Assembly: GCF_014648695.1 (NCBI RefSeq)
Contig: NZ_BMRP01000008.1
Location: 61,605-125,604, forward strand
Source: Streptomyces albospinus
GTDB lineage: Bacteria > Actinomycetota > Actinomycetes > Streptomycetales > Streptomycetaceae
Direction: 5' to 3'
Length of the DNA stretch: 64,000 bases
A program made the position numbers and the translations under genes. A model generated the notes under the pieces. That model saw nothing but the letters and a program-made list of their open reading frames with translations, had not been told where the DNA came from and did no database searches. Shown here piece by piece: positions 17,761-26,555 of this stretch (positions within the stretch are counted from its first letter, which is position 1; each line of letters begins with the position of its first letter).

Positions 17761-19029
17761 ATGAACCACGAACCGTCGGAACACTCGCCCGAGACAACCT
17801 CCCAGAACGCCGCACCGCACACCGAAGCAGCCCCGCTCGCCGAGTTGCCGATCACCCGCCCCACCGGATGCCCCTTCGATCCGCCCGGCGAACTGGCTCG
17901 GCTGCGCGAGGAGCAGCCGCTCCGCCGCATGCGCTACCCGGACGGGCACCTTGGCTGGCTGGCCACCGGCTACTCCGTCGCCCGCGCGATATCCGCCGAC
18001 ACCCGCTTCAGCTCGCGTTACGAGCTGATGCACATCCCCTTCCCGGGAGCGGAAGGCGTCACCCTGCCCCCGGCACCGGTCGGCGACCTCACCGGGATCG
18101 ACCCGCCCGAGCACACCCGCTACCGGCGGCTGCTCATGGGCAAGTTCACGGTCCGGCGGATGCGTGAACTCACCACCCGCGTCGAGGAGATCTCCGCCGA
18201 GCATCTGGACGCCATGGAGCGCCTCCGCGCAACGGCGGACTCCGTGGACCTCGTCGAGGCGTATGCGCACCCCGTCCCGGCGCTGATGATCTGCGAACTG
18301 CTGGGCGTGCCCTACGCCGACCGCGATGCCTTCCAGCACCACGCCAGGGCGGCGACCACCACGGATCTGTCCGTGGACGACCAGTACGCCGCATTGGCCG
18401 CACTCCAGGAGTTCGTCCGCGAGTTGGTCGTGGCGAAGCGCGCCAAGCCCACCGATGACCTGCTCAGCGATCTGACCACCACCGATCTCACCGATGACGA
18501 GCTCGCCGGCATCGGCGGCTTCCTCCTGGGGGCCGGTCTCGACACCACCTCGAACATGATCGGGCTCGGCACCTTCGCGCTACTGACCAACCCGGAGCAG
18601 GCCGAAGCCCTGCGCGCCGACCCGGGCCTCGCCGACCAGGCGGTCGAGGAGCTGATGCGCTATCTCACCATCGCCCACACCGGCGTACGGGCAGCGCTGG
18701 AGGACGTCGAGGTGGACGGTCGGTTGATCAGGGCCGGCGAGTCGGTCACCCTCTCGGTCCAGGCCGCCAACCGCGACCCGCACCGCTTCCCCGACCCGGA
18801 CACCCTCGACGTGCACCGCAAGGCCACCGGTCATCTGGCCTTCGGCCACGGCATCCACCAGTGCCTGGGGCAGCAACTCGCCCGCGTGGAGATGCGCGTC
18901 GCCTTCCCGGCTCTCTTCACCCGGTTCCCGACGCTGCGGCTCGCCGTCCCGCCCGAGGAGGTCCCGCTGCGCAGCGACTTGACCCTCCACGGCGTCCAGC
19001 GGCTCCCCGTCACCTGGGACGCGCGGTAG
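17761..19029 (+). CDS. Cytochrome P450
   Basis: A 422-residue soluble bacterial P450. It has the I-helix oxygen-activation motif GAGLDTTSN, the K-helix ExxR (EELMR), and the haem-binding loop [10 protein letters not shown] with the ligand cysteine at residue 368. Overall similarity is to the CYP107/CYP105 type enzymes that hydroxylate small molecules or natural products. The first 35 residues are polar and unlike the family core. No ferredoxin gene is adjacent, so it must use one from elsewhere (for example the one at 29221). The substrate is unknown. Confidence 0.93.
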   Translation: MNHEPSEHSPETTSQNAAPHTEAAPLAELPITRPTGCPFDPPGELARLREEQPLRRMRYPDGHLGWLATGYSVARAISADTRFSSRYELMHIPFPGAEGVTLPPAPVGDLTGIDPPEHTRYRRLLMGKFTVRRMRELTTRVEEISAEHLDAMERLRATADSVDLVEAYAHPVPALMICELLGVPYADRDAFQHHARAATTTDLSVDDQYAALAALQEFVRELVVAKRAKPTDDLLSDLTTTDLTDDELAGIGGFLLGAGLDTTSNMIGLGTFALLTNPEQAEALRADPGLADQAVEELMRYLTIAHTGVRAALEDVEVDGRLIRAGESVTLSVQAANRDPHRFPDPDTLDVHRKATGHLAFGHGIHQCLGQQLARVEMRVAFPALFTRFPTLRLAVPPEEVPLRSDLTLHGVQRLPVTWDAR

Positions 19030-19198
19030 CGCCACCGCACCGTGAGCCCGTCCGCGGCCCCGCTCCGCGAGCGGACACGCACCACGAGGGAGCAGCCGCC
19101 CAGCGTACGGGCGGCTGTTCCGCATCGCGTGTACGGCAGCTCAGATCCCGAAGGCCGCGGGGCACGCACCATCTCCTGGAGACCAGGCGGAGACGACG

Positions 19199-19225
19199 GC
19201 CCTCTTCACCGACAGACGAGGGCCT
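19199..19225. terminator. Possible terminator between convergent P450 and DUF5685 genes
   Basis: A 7-bp inverted repeat GGCCCTC / GAGGGCC with a 13-base loop lies between two convergent genes and is followed by TTCTTC. The stem is short, so this is only moderately likely. Confidence 0.4.
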
Positions 19226-19281
19226 TCTTCACGGACAGCAGAGATCTGCCAGATGCGAGTCCGGGCCGGGAAAGCTGCCGG

Positions 19282-20667
19282 TCAGCAATCGCAGCAGCTG
19301 CAACAGTCGCAGCAGTCACAGCCGCCATTGCCGCACTCACAGCAGCAGCTGCAACTGCTGCAATTGCTGCTGCCGCAGCAGGTGTCACAGCAGTCACAGG
19401 CGTGGCAACAACCCTCACGCGTCCTGCGCGACCACGGACCCTCGAATTCCGAGGCACAGCAGACCTTGCAGGTGCAGCACAGCCCGATGGCGAGCGCACA
19501 GCCCTCCCAGAAGCCGCGGGGCTGCTTCGGCTCCTGCGGAAGGTGCGGCATCCCGCCGCCCCCGCCGCCCGGCCCACCGCCGTAGCCGCCGCCCTGGCCG
19601 CCGGGCGGCACCGCACCACCGCCGCCGTACTGGGGCTGCTGGCCGTACCCGTTCCCGTCGCCGTACCCGCTCCCGTACGGGTTCTCATAGGGGTTCGGGT
19701 TCCCGTAGGGGTTCCCGGGGTTCCCGTAGGGGTTCGGGTTGCCGTACGGGTTCGGGTTGCCGCCCTGACCGTCGTACGGGCCCGGCGCCCCGTACCCCTG
19801 GTGGGAGCAGCCGGCCGTACCGAAGGCACGGTCCACCGACCGGCGCAGCTCGTGCACCAGCAGGACGTGCACCAGCTTGGAGTCGGTGAACTCCACGTCG
19901 CGCAGCGCCAGTCGGATGCCGTGCACCGCGTCGTCGCACAGCCGGCGGGCCTCCGCGAGGCCGGCGCCGGTGGCGGTGATCGGGTTCCAGGCGCCCTCGG
20001 CGGCGTCGGACGTGCGGTCCTCCACGGCGTCGAGGAGGTGCGCCAGCCGCCCGAAGAGCCGCCCGGCCTCGGCCAGCGGTGCGGCGTTGCCCGGCCGGCC
20101 CGCCAGCACCGCGGTGTGCGCGAAGGCCGCGGCGGTCGCCGTCTCGGTCGGCTCGGTGATGACCGTCAGCGGTGTGCCCGGCCCCGCCAGCTCCTCGATG
20201 CCCACCTGCCGGTCGACCGCGTCCACGAGAACGGCGGTGTCGAAACCGAGCGTGGCGCCGGTGCGTGCCCCGGCCCGGTCCCAGCCGGCGGCCACCCGGC
20301 GCGCCGCGGCGGCCATCGGACGGCGGCGCAGCAGGCCGTTCCCGTCGGCGACATGGTCACGTATCTTCGCCGAGGCGAGGACGAGGGAGACCGACGCCGC
20401 CAGCCGCGCACCCTCCCCCTTCGCCACCGAGGCGGTCCGCATTCCGCGCAGAGGGCAGGGCCCGGCGGTACGGCGCCGGAGGTCCTCCCGCCCGGACTGA
20501 GCATCCGTCAGCACAGAGACGATCAATCCGTCGTAGTTCGTGACGACGCGGGCGAACTGCCCGTGATCACCGCGCAGTGCGAGGCAGAGGCCGCACAGAT
20601 GGGCCATCCACTCCGCCTTGAGCCCTTGGGAAAGGCGGTGGGCACAGGGCCTGACGATTCCGAACAC
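19282..20667 (-). CDS. DUF5685-family protein with cysteine-rich C-terminal tail
   Basis: A 461-residue protein with a GTG start. Residues 1-290 match the DUF5685 family: an N-terminal CAHRL and HLCGLCLAL cysteine pattern, then a long helical region. Next comes a low-complexity linker (about 300-380) made of repeated GNPNPY units and glycine runs, whose DNA is visibly repetitive at 19680-19760. The last 65 residues contain 26 cysteines, mostly as CC and CxC pairs (for example DCCDTCC and SCCCEC). Such density suggests metal binding or extensive thiol chemistry in the cytoplasm, since no signal peptide is seen. The family has no assigned function. Confidence 0.85.
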   Translation of the reverse strand: MFGIVRPCAHRLSQGLKAEWMAHLCGLCLALRGDHGQFARVVTNYDGLIVSVLTDAQSGREDLRRRTAGPCPLRGMRTASVAKGEGARLAASVSLVLASAKIRDHVADGNGLLRRRPMAAAARRVAAGWDRAGARTGATLGFDTAVLVDAVDRQVGIEELAGPGTPLTVITEPTETATAAAFAHTAVLAGRPGNAAPLAEAGRLFGRLAHLLDAVEDRTSDAAEGAWNPITATGAGLAEARRLCDDAVHGIRLALRDVEFTDSKLVHVLLVHELRRSVDRAFGTAGCSHQGYGAPGPYDGQGGNPNPYGNPNPYGNPGNPYGNPNPYENPYGSGYGDGNGYGQQPQYGGGGAVPPGGQGGGYGGGPGGGGGGMPHLPQEPKQPRGFWEGCALAIGLCCTCKVCCASEFEGPWSRRTREGCCHACDCCDTCCGSSNCSSCSCCCECGNGGCDCCDCCSCCDC

Positions 20668-20748
20668 GTGAAAACAAACCCCCGGGAGACTTCGACATGG
20701 GCCGGCAGCGGCAGCGCATCGTATCCAGCCTGCCGATGACCAGTGCCC

Positions 20749-20940
20749 TCAGCCCGCGCGCGGAGGCGCTGCGGGCCCCACTTGCCACAACATGCCCTCG
20801 TCGTCCGGGTCATGACCTTCGGTGCCCAGTTGCCGGATCCGGGTGAACGGCTCTCCGGCCAGGGCAGATGCCGCAGGGACAAGGCCGCCCACCGCACGCG
20901 GGCGGCCCCTCGGCTCGCCACCGGCGATGTCCTTCACCAT
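20749..20940 (-). CDS. Possible 63-residue protein of unknown function
   Basis: An ATG at 20940 is preceded by GGGAGG at a 9-base gap and opens a frame whose third codon positions are mostly G or C. It includes the stretch FTRIRQLGTEGHDPDDEGMLWQVG, which looks like ordinary protein. It lies 81 bases upstream of the DUF5685 gene on the same strand and could be its first cistron. I do not recognise it. The evidence is only ribosome-binding site and codon bias. Confidence 0.35.
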   Translation of the reverse strand: MVKDIAGGEPRGRPRAVGGLVPAASALAGEPFTRIRQLGTEGHDPDDEGMLWQVGPAAPPRAG

Positions 20941-21059
20941 CACCCCACGCCTCCCGATTCCCTCTCTTTTCACTCTTTTCACTGATATCGGAGCTTCGCC
21001 CCGTGATGGGAGCATGACCCCGCTCAAGTGACAGGCATGGCAGGGACATTGGGAGAGCT

Positions 21060-21530
21060 ATGAAGACAGTGGGATATCTGGCCGCCTCCTGCGCCGCGGG
21101 ACTGGCGCTCGGCGCAGGGACCTCGCTCACTGCGGGAGCGGCCGCCGCGGCGGTTCCCGCGGCCACCGGCACCACCGCCGCACGGCAACAGCACCGAGCG
21201 CCCGCCCCCATCGGCAGGGGCAGAGTGCTGACCAACGCCGACAACGGCCACTCCGTCACCGTGCGACCGGGGGAAACGGTCACCGTCCGGCTCACCGGCC
21301 ACCGCAACCGGGGCGTCACGTTCTCCTGGGGCGCGCCGAGGTCCGGCGACGTCGCGGTCCTGCGGCAGACCGACGGCGGTACGGCACCGACCGGCGACGC
21401 CACCGGCCGATTCCGCGCCGGCCGTCGCGGAACGGCCAGGATCAGCGCGCAGCGCACCTGCCGCGCCGGCCACGGACATGTCTGCCCGCATGTGGTCGTT
21501 CCCTGGCGGGTGACGGTCAAGGTGTCCTGA
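21060..21530 (+). CDS. Small secreted beta-sandwich protein
   Basis: A 156-residue protein with an N-terminal signal peptide (hydrophobic GYLAASCAAGLALGAG followed by AGAAAAA-V, cleavage near residue 32). The mature part is beta-rich, with NGHSVTVRPGETVTVRLTG and a closing strand WRVTVKV. It has two cysteines (TCRAGHGHVC) that could form a disulphide. The pattern vaguely recalls chagasin-type (I42) protease inhibitors, but the diagnostic loops are not clear, so I leave the function open. GGGAGAG precedes the ATG. Upstream, TCTTTTCAC and CTTTTCACT form a short direct repeat at about 20963-20982. Confidence 0.75.
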   Translation: MKTVGYLAASCAAGLALGAGTSLTAGAAAAAVPAATGTTAARQQHRAPAPIGRGRVLTNADNGHSVTVRPGETVTVRLTGHRNRGVTFSWGAPRSGDVAVLRQTDGGTAPTGDATGRFRAGRRGTARISAQRTCRAGHGHVCPHVVVPWRVTVKVS

Positions 21531-21589
21531 CCGAAGGCCGGTTGCACCGATGAGCCGCCCGCCGCCCCCGTAGCCGGGCGCGGAGTACT

Positions 21590-21903
21590 TCAGCTGTCGG
21601 CCAAGTGTCCGTCTTCGAGGCGGAGTTGGCGATGCCCTCCGGGATCGGCCCGATGCGGTCCGACGAATACCGCATCGACCCCGCCGACGTCGCGGCCTTC
21701 GTCGAAGCGCTGCTGGCGCGGCGCCGCAGAACGACCCATGGCGTCATGATCGCGCTCTCGGACGGCTTCCTCGCCACGGTGCCGGCCCTCGCGGCGAGGG
21801 CGGGCACCGAGGGCCGGCCGGGAAGCGGCCGACCTCGACGAGCCGTGGCTGGTCGCCCTGCGGCAGACGTCGCGTGAGGTGGAGCGTTTCATGGCACGTT
21901 GAG
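21590..21903 (+). pseudogene. Frameshifted remnant, resembles DUF6086
   Basis: The segment VGQVSVFEAELAMPSGIGPM through ALSDGFLATVPALAARAG (21590-21806) recalls the small DUF6086 family as I remember it. The matching C-terminus, DLDEPWLVALRQTSREVERFMAR, ends at 21903 but in a different frame, so a frameshift lies between about 21805 and 21830. The N-terminus is also missing. The family name is a recollection and is the least certain part. Confidence 0.5.
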
Positions 21904-21978
21904 GTCGCGGCGGCATCCGCCGGAGCGAACGGCGCCGGGACGCCGGACGCTTTCCCGACTCCCGTCGCCCGCGCCCTG

Positions 21979-22851
21979 TCAGACGGCCGTCGCCCCCAGT
22001 TGCCGGGATGCCGCGTCGACGGTCTGGGTGAGGAGGGTGGCGATGGTCATCGGGCCGACGCCGCCGGGGACCGGCGTGAGCAGGCTCGCGCGGGTGACGG
22101 CCGAGTCGAAGTCGACGTCGCCGACGTTGCCGGGGTTGTAGCCGGCGTCGATGACGACCGCGCCCGGCTTGATGTGGTCACCGTGGATGAAGCGGGGGCG
22201 GCCCACCGCAGCGATCAGCACATCGGCCTCGCGCGTGATGGCGGCGAGGTCGTTGGTGCGGGAGTGGCAGTAGGTGACCGTGGCGTTGCGGCCGAGCAGC
22301 AGCATTCCCACGGGCTTGCCGAGGATCGCACTGCGGCCGACGACGACGGCGTGCTTGCCGGTCAGGTCGACGTCGTAGTGGTCCAGGAGACGCATGATGC
22401 CGCCGGGGGTGCAGGACGCGAAGCCGTCCAGGCCGAAGCTCATCGCGGCGAAGGAATGGAACGTCACGCCGTCGACGTCCTTGGCGGGGGCGATCGCCTC
22501 GAAGGCGGCGCGCTCGTCGATGTGCGGACCGGCCGGGTGCTGGAGCAGGATCCCGTGGACGCCGGGGTCGTCCGACAGCTCGCCGATCGTGGCGATCAGC
22601 TGGGCGGTCGTGGTGGCGGCCGGCAGCGCGATGTGCCGGGACCGGATGCCGGCCTTCTCGCAGCGGGCGCGCTTCATCCGCACATAGGTCACGGAGGCGG
22701 GATCTTCGCCCACCAGCACGGTGGCCAGACACGGGGCCTGACCGGTCTGCCGGGTGAGGGCCGCGGCGCGCTCGGCGGCCTGCTCGACCATCTGGCGGGC
22801 GAGTGCGCTGCCGTCCATCAGGCGGGCGGTGGAAGAGGTGGTCTGCGGCAT
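21979..22851 (-). CDS. folD: Methylenetetrahydrofolate dehydrogenase / cyclohydrolase
   Basis: A 290-residue bifunctional one-carbon enzyme that interconverts 5,10-methylene-, methenyl- and 10-formyl-tetrahydrofolate using NADP. Diagnostic elements are the YVRMKRARCEKAGI segment with the catalytic lysine, the HGILLQHPAGPH region (HPAGPH where most FolDs have LPLP), KDVDGV, CTPGGIMRLL, and VVVGRSAILGKPVGMLLL followed by CHSRT. The ATG at 22851 has CGGAG upstream. The 5' leader contains a ZTP riboswitch, so expression should rise when 10-formyl-THF is short and ZMP/ZTP accumulates. It is not next to purine genes and may be a second folD copy. Confidence 0.95.
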   Translation of the reverse strand: MPQTTSSTARLMDGSALARQMVEQAAERAAALTRQTGQAPCLATVLVGEDPASVTYVRMKRARCEKAGIRSRHIALPAATTTAQLIATIGELSDDPGVHGILLQHPAGPHIDERAAFEAIAPAKDVDGVTFHSFAAMSFGLDGFASCTPGGIMRLLDHYDVDLTGKHAVVVGRSAILGKPVGMLLLGRNATVTYCHSRTNDLAAITREADVLIAAVGRPRFIHGDHIKPGAVVIDAGYNPGNVGDVDFDSAVTRASLLTPVPGGVGPMTIATLLTQTVDAASRQLGATAV

Positions 22852-22878
22852 GGGCTGCTCCGGAGCGTCGTACGGAAT

Positions 22879-22957
22879 CGCCCAGGCGCACGGCACCGAC
22901 CAGGGAGGCCGAGCCGCTCCCCGGTGGTACTCCACCCAAGCGCCAGTCACGGCTCGG
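22879..22957 (-). promoter_or_regulatory. ZTP (pfl) riboswitch upstream of folD
   Basis: Read on the minus strand, the leader carries the conserved pfl-motif pieces in order. These are CCGTGACTGGCG (22952-22941), then TACCACCGGGGAGCGG, then, after a variable linker, GCCGTGCGCCTGGGC (22894-22880). The third block is the typical 3' pseudoknot strand. TACAGT at 22967-22962 is a good -10 box, placing the transcript start just before the aptamer. The aptamer ends about 28 bases before the folD ATG, so control is probably at translation initiation. Confidence 0.85.
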
Positions 22958-23025
22958 GACCACTGTAGGCGATGGCCGGACGCGGGCCGACGGCGGTGGG
23001 GCGGGGCACCGCGCCCGCACCGCGG

Positions 23026-24060
23026 TCAGGAGCCCGGTTGTCCCGGGATGAAGGTATGCGGTGTGCTGGCGGCCTCCCACTGGCTGAGGATGCCGTCCCA
23101 GTCGTGCTGGGTGACGGTGACGGCACTGGGATCCCATGTAGGGGGCGAGGGCACCGGCGCCGGCTGGGGTGCCCACGCCGCGTGGGGATCGTGCGGTGCC
23201 CAGGCGGCGGTGTGTTGCTGCGGCGTCCAGGGAGTCTGTGGCTCGTACGGCGGGAGCGGTGGGTTCTCGTGGCGGGGCAGCGTGGTGGTGTCGGGCTGTG
23301 GAGCGGGCGGGATGTCGGTCATCCGGCGGTGGCGGCCGATGCGGTCCGAGGACGGTGGGCGGTGCAGACGTGGCTCGGAGGCGAGTTGATGGGCGCGGGC
23401 GGCCAGGATGGTGACGTCCAGGCCGAGTTCGGTGGCGAGCGCGCTGAGGTCCACGCCGTTGTGGCGGCTGTTGACGAGGACCGCGTCCAGGGCGGGCGAC
23501 CAGGCCGGTTCGCTGGCCGGGGTGTACGTGGGCGGTACGGTGTGCGGCTGCTGGGTGGGGCGGGGCGGGACGTACGCGGCGGCGTCGGCGGGGGTGACCG
23601 GTGGGGCGGGTGGACTTCCGGCGAACGTGCCCGGGTAGCCCCTGCCGGCGGTTGCGGCTCCGACTCCCGCTCTGACTCTGCTGGCGGTCGCGGCGGCGGA
23701 GCTGGGGGCGGATGCGGCGGCGCTCGCGGCGGAGGGCTGTGCCGGGTCCGGTTCCGGGGCGTTGGGCTGGCGGGCCGGCCGGCGTTCGCGGGCGGACTCC
23801 TCCAGCAGGCTCTTGGCCACGGCGCGGGCGTCGTCCTTGCCGACCGTGCGGCGGGCCAGGCGTACTTCGCGGGCGTCGAGTCCGAGCAGATCGGCCACCA
23901 CCTCGTCGCTGCCCACGGTCACCGCAAAGGCGGCCAGGGTCCGCGACCGGCGTGCCTCGGCCTCGTCGAGGAGTCCCTGCGTCCGGCGGACCTCGTCATC
24001 GCTGCTGCAAAACGCCTGGGCGAGTACCGCGTGGCGCTCCCACAACTCCCTCGGTTCCAT
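23026..24060 (-). CDS. Streptomyces-type conserved protein of unknown function, Pro/Ala-rich
   Basis: A 344-residue soluble protein with a folded helical N-terminus (residues 1-95). It begins MEPRELWERHAVLAQAFCSS and contains a helix-turn-helix-like stretch (SDEVVADLLGLDAREVRLARRTVG). A second short helical module at about 190-230 (LDAVLVNSRHNGVDLSALATELGL) has the same character. The rest is low-complexity Pro/Ala/Gln sequence. Two HTH-like modules joined by disordered linkers suggest a nucleic-acid or adaptor role, but this is inference only. It is divergent from the equally unknown gene at 24236. Confidence 0.8.
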   Translation of the reverse strand: MEPRELWERHAVLAQAFCSSDDEVRRTQGLLDEAEARRSRTLAAFAVTVGSDEVVADLLGLDAREVRLARRTVGKDDARAVAKSLLEESARERRPARQPNAPEPDPAQPSAASAAASAPSSAAATASRVRAGVGAATAGRGYPGTFAGSPPAPPVTPADAAAYVPPRPTQQPHTVPPTYTPASEPAWSPALDAVLVNSRHNGVDLSALATELGLDVTILAARAHQLASEPRLHRPPSSDRIGRHRRMTDIPPAPQPDTTTLPRHENPPLPPYEPQTPWTPQQHTAAWAPHDPHAAWAPQPAPVPSPPTWDPSAVTVTQHDWDGILSQWEAASTPHTFIPGQPGS

Positions 24061-24109
24061 GTCAGCGACAACGTTTTTTAGCCGATGTTGGCCCGGTTAT
24101 CGACGAGAG

Positions 24110-24127
24110 ATCACTGTAAGAGGTGAT
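24110..24127. promoter_or_regulatory. Inverted repeat between two divergent unknown genes
   Basis: ATCAC and GTGAT half-sites are separated by 8 bases, in a 175-base AT-richer spacer between divergent starts. It could be an operator. The half-sites are short, so chance is possible. Confidence 0.3.
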
Positions 24128-24235
24128 ATTCCCTGCAAAGGGGGCGAAGCTTTGGGGTGTTATGCGGGGAAGCTTGCGAGGGTGCTCCACGGTGTATGCA
24201 GTGACCATCTGATGGAGCGAATCGTTTTTACGGCC

Positions 24236-24640
24236 ATGAGTGCTCCCTCGTCCGTCACTGTCGCCGGTCATGGTCAGACCGCCTTCGTTCCCAGCCCCAT
24301 CGTGAACCACCCTCCGCTCCCGGCTCCGGGCCCCGTACCGCCGCGGATCAACGCGGAAGTGCGGATCAACGCGGAAGTCCAAAGACAGACGCCCGTCTAC
24401 GCGGGCCTGGTCAAGATCTGGACGGAACGGTCCGCCACGGTGCCCGGGGTCGCCGACCCGGAGTGGCAGCGGCTGGTCTCCTACCGGGCGCTGATGGAGG
24501 AGACGGAAACCGCGCTGGCGGCGCTGCGTCCGCACCGGGCGCCCGATGTGCTGCCGTCCCGCCGACCGGTGCCCGGCCCCTCCCTCTCCGTCGAACTGGC
24601 GGCACCGCGCGGCCCGTTGCGGCCGGTCGTCCACCACTGA
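24236..24640 (+). CDS. Small protein of unknown function
   Basis: A 134-residue protein. Residues 1-45 are Pro/Ala-rich; a helical core follows (VYAGLVKIWTERSATVPGVADPEWQRLVSY and ALMEETETALAAL), then another Pro-rich tail. NAEV RINAEV is a short internal duplication. The start is uncertain: ATG at 24236 has no good ribosome-binding site, and an in-frame ATG at 24212 would add eight residues. I do not recognise the family. Divergence from the gene at 24060 hints at shared regulation. Confidence 0.6.
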   Translation: MSAPSSVTVAGHGQTAFVPSPIVNHPPLPAPGPVPPRINAEVRINAEVQRQTPVYAGLVKIWTERSATVPGVADPEWQRLVSYRALMEETETALAALRPHRAPDVLPSRRPVPGPSLSVELAAPRGPLRPVVHH

Positions 24641-24921
24641 CGGTGCGTCGGCGGGCGCGTCCGCCGGGGTGCGGTGCCGCCGATCGCTCCTGGTGAGCGG
24701 CGGGCGGCGAGCGCGGAGGCCGGCGCGGCGCGCGGCGGGGGAGGCCCGGCGTCCGTGATCGTTCCCGTTCCTGGAGGGCCACCGCGAGCGGCCGGAACGC
24801 CGTACGGCCGGGCTGCGCGGGGCCCGGCCGGAGTACCGTTGAAGTGTGGAAACGGCCGGTTGCCGCGCCGGGGACGGGTTCGCGTCATGGTCACGGTTTC
24901 GGGCGAGAACGGAGAGCTCGG

Positions 24922-25149
24922 GTGAGCGCGGCGGATGAGGTGGACTTCAATCCGATCGGGGTGATCGGGCGGGTGACCGTCTCGATCCCGAGCGACGGAC
25001 CGGGCGAGGTGCTGCTGCCCGTTCGGGGCGGGAGCGAAGCATTCGCGGCCTGGTCCGGCGGCCGGCCCATCGCCCGGCACACGCAGGTGATCGTGACGGA
25101 CCGGACCTCGGCGCGGTCGGTGATCGTCGTGCCGCTGCCCGCCGCCTGA
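24922..25149 (+). CDS. Small beta-barrel protein paired with the SPFH protein (NfeD-like)
   Basis: A 75-residue protein with a GTG start preceded by GGAG at a 7-base gap. The sequence (FNPIGVIGRVTVSIPSDG, RGGSEAFAAWSG, HTQVIVTDRTSARSVIVVP) reads as a five-stranded OB-like barrel such as the soluble domain of NfeD. NfeD proteins are classic operon partners of flotillins, and the next gene, 80 bases downstream, encodes an SPFH protein. No membrane helix is present, so interaction with the membrane would be through that partner. Confidence 0.75.
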   Translation: MSAADEVDFNPIGVIGRVTVSIPSDGPGEVLLPVRGGSEAFAAWSGGRPIARHTQVIVTDRTSARSVIVVPLPAA

Positions 25150-25229
25150 CCGCCCTGTGCACAGCCTTCCCCGCCGCCCCGCGCACCAGCCCCGGCCGAG
25201 GCCAGTCTCACGAGACCAGGAGCCTTGCG

Positions 25230-26555
25230 ATGTTGTTCTGGCATGTACCGGCGCCGAATGAGGCGCTGCTGATCTCCGGTTCGAAGCGCCGGGCCGGGGA
25301 CGCGCAATTCCGTATCGTCACCGGCCATGGCTGCTGGGTGATGCCCGTCAAGCAGAAGGCCAGTGTGCTGTCGCTGTCGTTGCGGGAGTCGGAGATCTCC
25401 GAGGACTGCGTCACACAGCAGGGGATTCGGCTCGCCGTACGGGCGGTGGCCGTGTTCAAGGTCGGTGACGACCAGGCGTCCATCGCCAATGCCGCTCGGC
25501 GGTTCCTGGACGAGCAGCGGAGCATGGAGGAGCTGGTGGGGCGGATCTTCGCCGGCCACCTGCGCTCGATCGTCGGCGGGCTGACCGTCGAGCAGATCAT
25601 CCGGGAGCGGGACCGGGTCGCGCAGGAGGTGAAGGAGGGCAGCCACTCGGAGATGGAGAAGCTCGGCATCGTCGTCGATGCGCTGCAAATCCAGGAGATC
25701 GGCGATACCACCGGCTACATCACCAATCTCGCCGCGCCGCACGCCGCGGCGGTGGCCAGCGCCGCGCGGATCGCCCAGGCCAAGGCGGATCAGGAGGCGA
25801 CCGAGCGGGAGCAGCAGGCGGCGGCGCTGAAGGCGGAGTACGAGCGGGACACCGCGATCAAGCGGGCCGGGTTCCTGGCGGAGACCGAGCAGTACCAGGC
25901 GCGGGCGGCGCAGGCCGGGCCCCTGGCCCAGGCCAGGGCCTCCCAGGAGGTCATCGAGGAGCAGACGGCGCTGGCCGAGCGGCAGGCGGCGCTGGCCGCC
26001 CGGCGGCTGGAGGCCGAGGTGCGGCGGCCGGCGGACGCGGAGGCGTACCGGCTGCGCACGCTCGCCGAGGCGCAGCGGGACCGGGTGCGGTTCGAGGCGG
26101 ATGCCCGTGCGTACACGGAACGGGAGGTCGCGCGGGCGCGGGCGGATGCGAACAGTGCGCTGGCGGCTTCGCTGCGGGACGGCAACCAGGAGCTGATCGC
26201 CGCGAACCGCACGGTCGAGAATCTGCCGGCGCTGGCCGAGGCGGCGGCGAAGGGGATCTCCGGGTCCCGGCTGACCGTGCTGAACGGGACGGAAGGGGTG
26301 AACGACATCGTCTCGGGGATCGTCGGCCAGGGGTTGGCCATTCTCGGCAGCCTGAAGCCGGCGACGGGTGCGGAGCGGGGTGCCGGGGCAGCAGGCGCAT
26401 CCGCCGCGGCCGGGTCGTCCGGGCCGGAGGGCCGGGGCGGCGCGACGCCGGAGACCCGGGTGCCGACGGGTGACGGGGCGGGTGCTCCGGTCATGCCTGT
26501 GGGCCCGGGTCGTCGACCCGAGCCCACAGACGCGACGACGCGACGGGACGGCTAG
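25230..26555 (+). CDS. Flotillin-like SPFH/band 7 protein
   Basis: A 441-residue protein with AGGAG before the ATG. Residues 1-150 form an SPFH domain (FRIVTGHGCWVMPVKQKASVLSLSL, then VEQIIRERDRVAQEVKEG). Residues 170-340 are a long charged coiled coil rich in Ala/Glu/Gln/Arg, the flotillin hallmark. The tail after residue 370 is Gly/Ala-rich and disordered. Flotillins scaffold ordered membrane domains. This one lacks a clear N-terminal membrane helix and probably binds the inner leaflet peripherally. The gene follows an NfeD-like partner. Its last 20 codons contain a long inverted repeat, and its stop overlaps the convergent gene. Confidence 0.9.
   Translation: MLFWHVPAPNEALLISGSKRRAGDAQFRIVTGHGCWVMPVKQKASVLSLSLRESEISEDCVTQQGIRLAVRAVAVFKVGDDQASIANAARRFLDEQRSMEELVGRIFAGHLRSIVGGLTVEQIIRERDRVAQEVKEGSHSEMEKLGIVVDALQIQEIGDTTGYITNLAAPHAAAVASAARIAQAKADQEATEREQQAAALKAEYERDTAIKRAGFLAETEQYQARAAQAGPLAQARASQEVIEEQTALAERQAALAARRLEAEVRRPADAEAYRLRTLAEAQRDRVRFEADARAYTEREVARARADANSALAASLRDGNQELIAANRTVENLPALAEAAAKGISGSRLTVLNGTEGVNDIVSGIVGQGLAILGSLKPATGAERGAGAAGASAAAGSSGPEGRGGATPETRVPTGDGAGAPVMPVGPGRRPEPTDATTRRDG
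26498..26528. terminator. Terminator-like hairpin inside the 3' end of the SPFH gene
   Basis: Two 15-base arms, TGTGGGCCCGGGTCG and CGACCCGAGCCCACA, pair with one mismatch around a centre of one base. It lies 25 bases before the SPFH stop and just past the stop of the convergent gene at 26552, so it can serve as a bidirectional terminator for both. Confidence 0.65.

Noticed and set aside
21060..21530. Chagasin-type protease inhibitor
   Set aside because: Beta-rich secreted architecture is compatible, but the conserved inhibitory loops are not recognisable.
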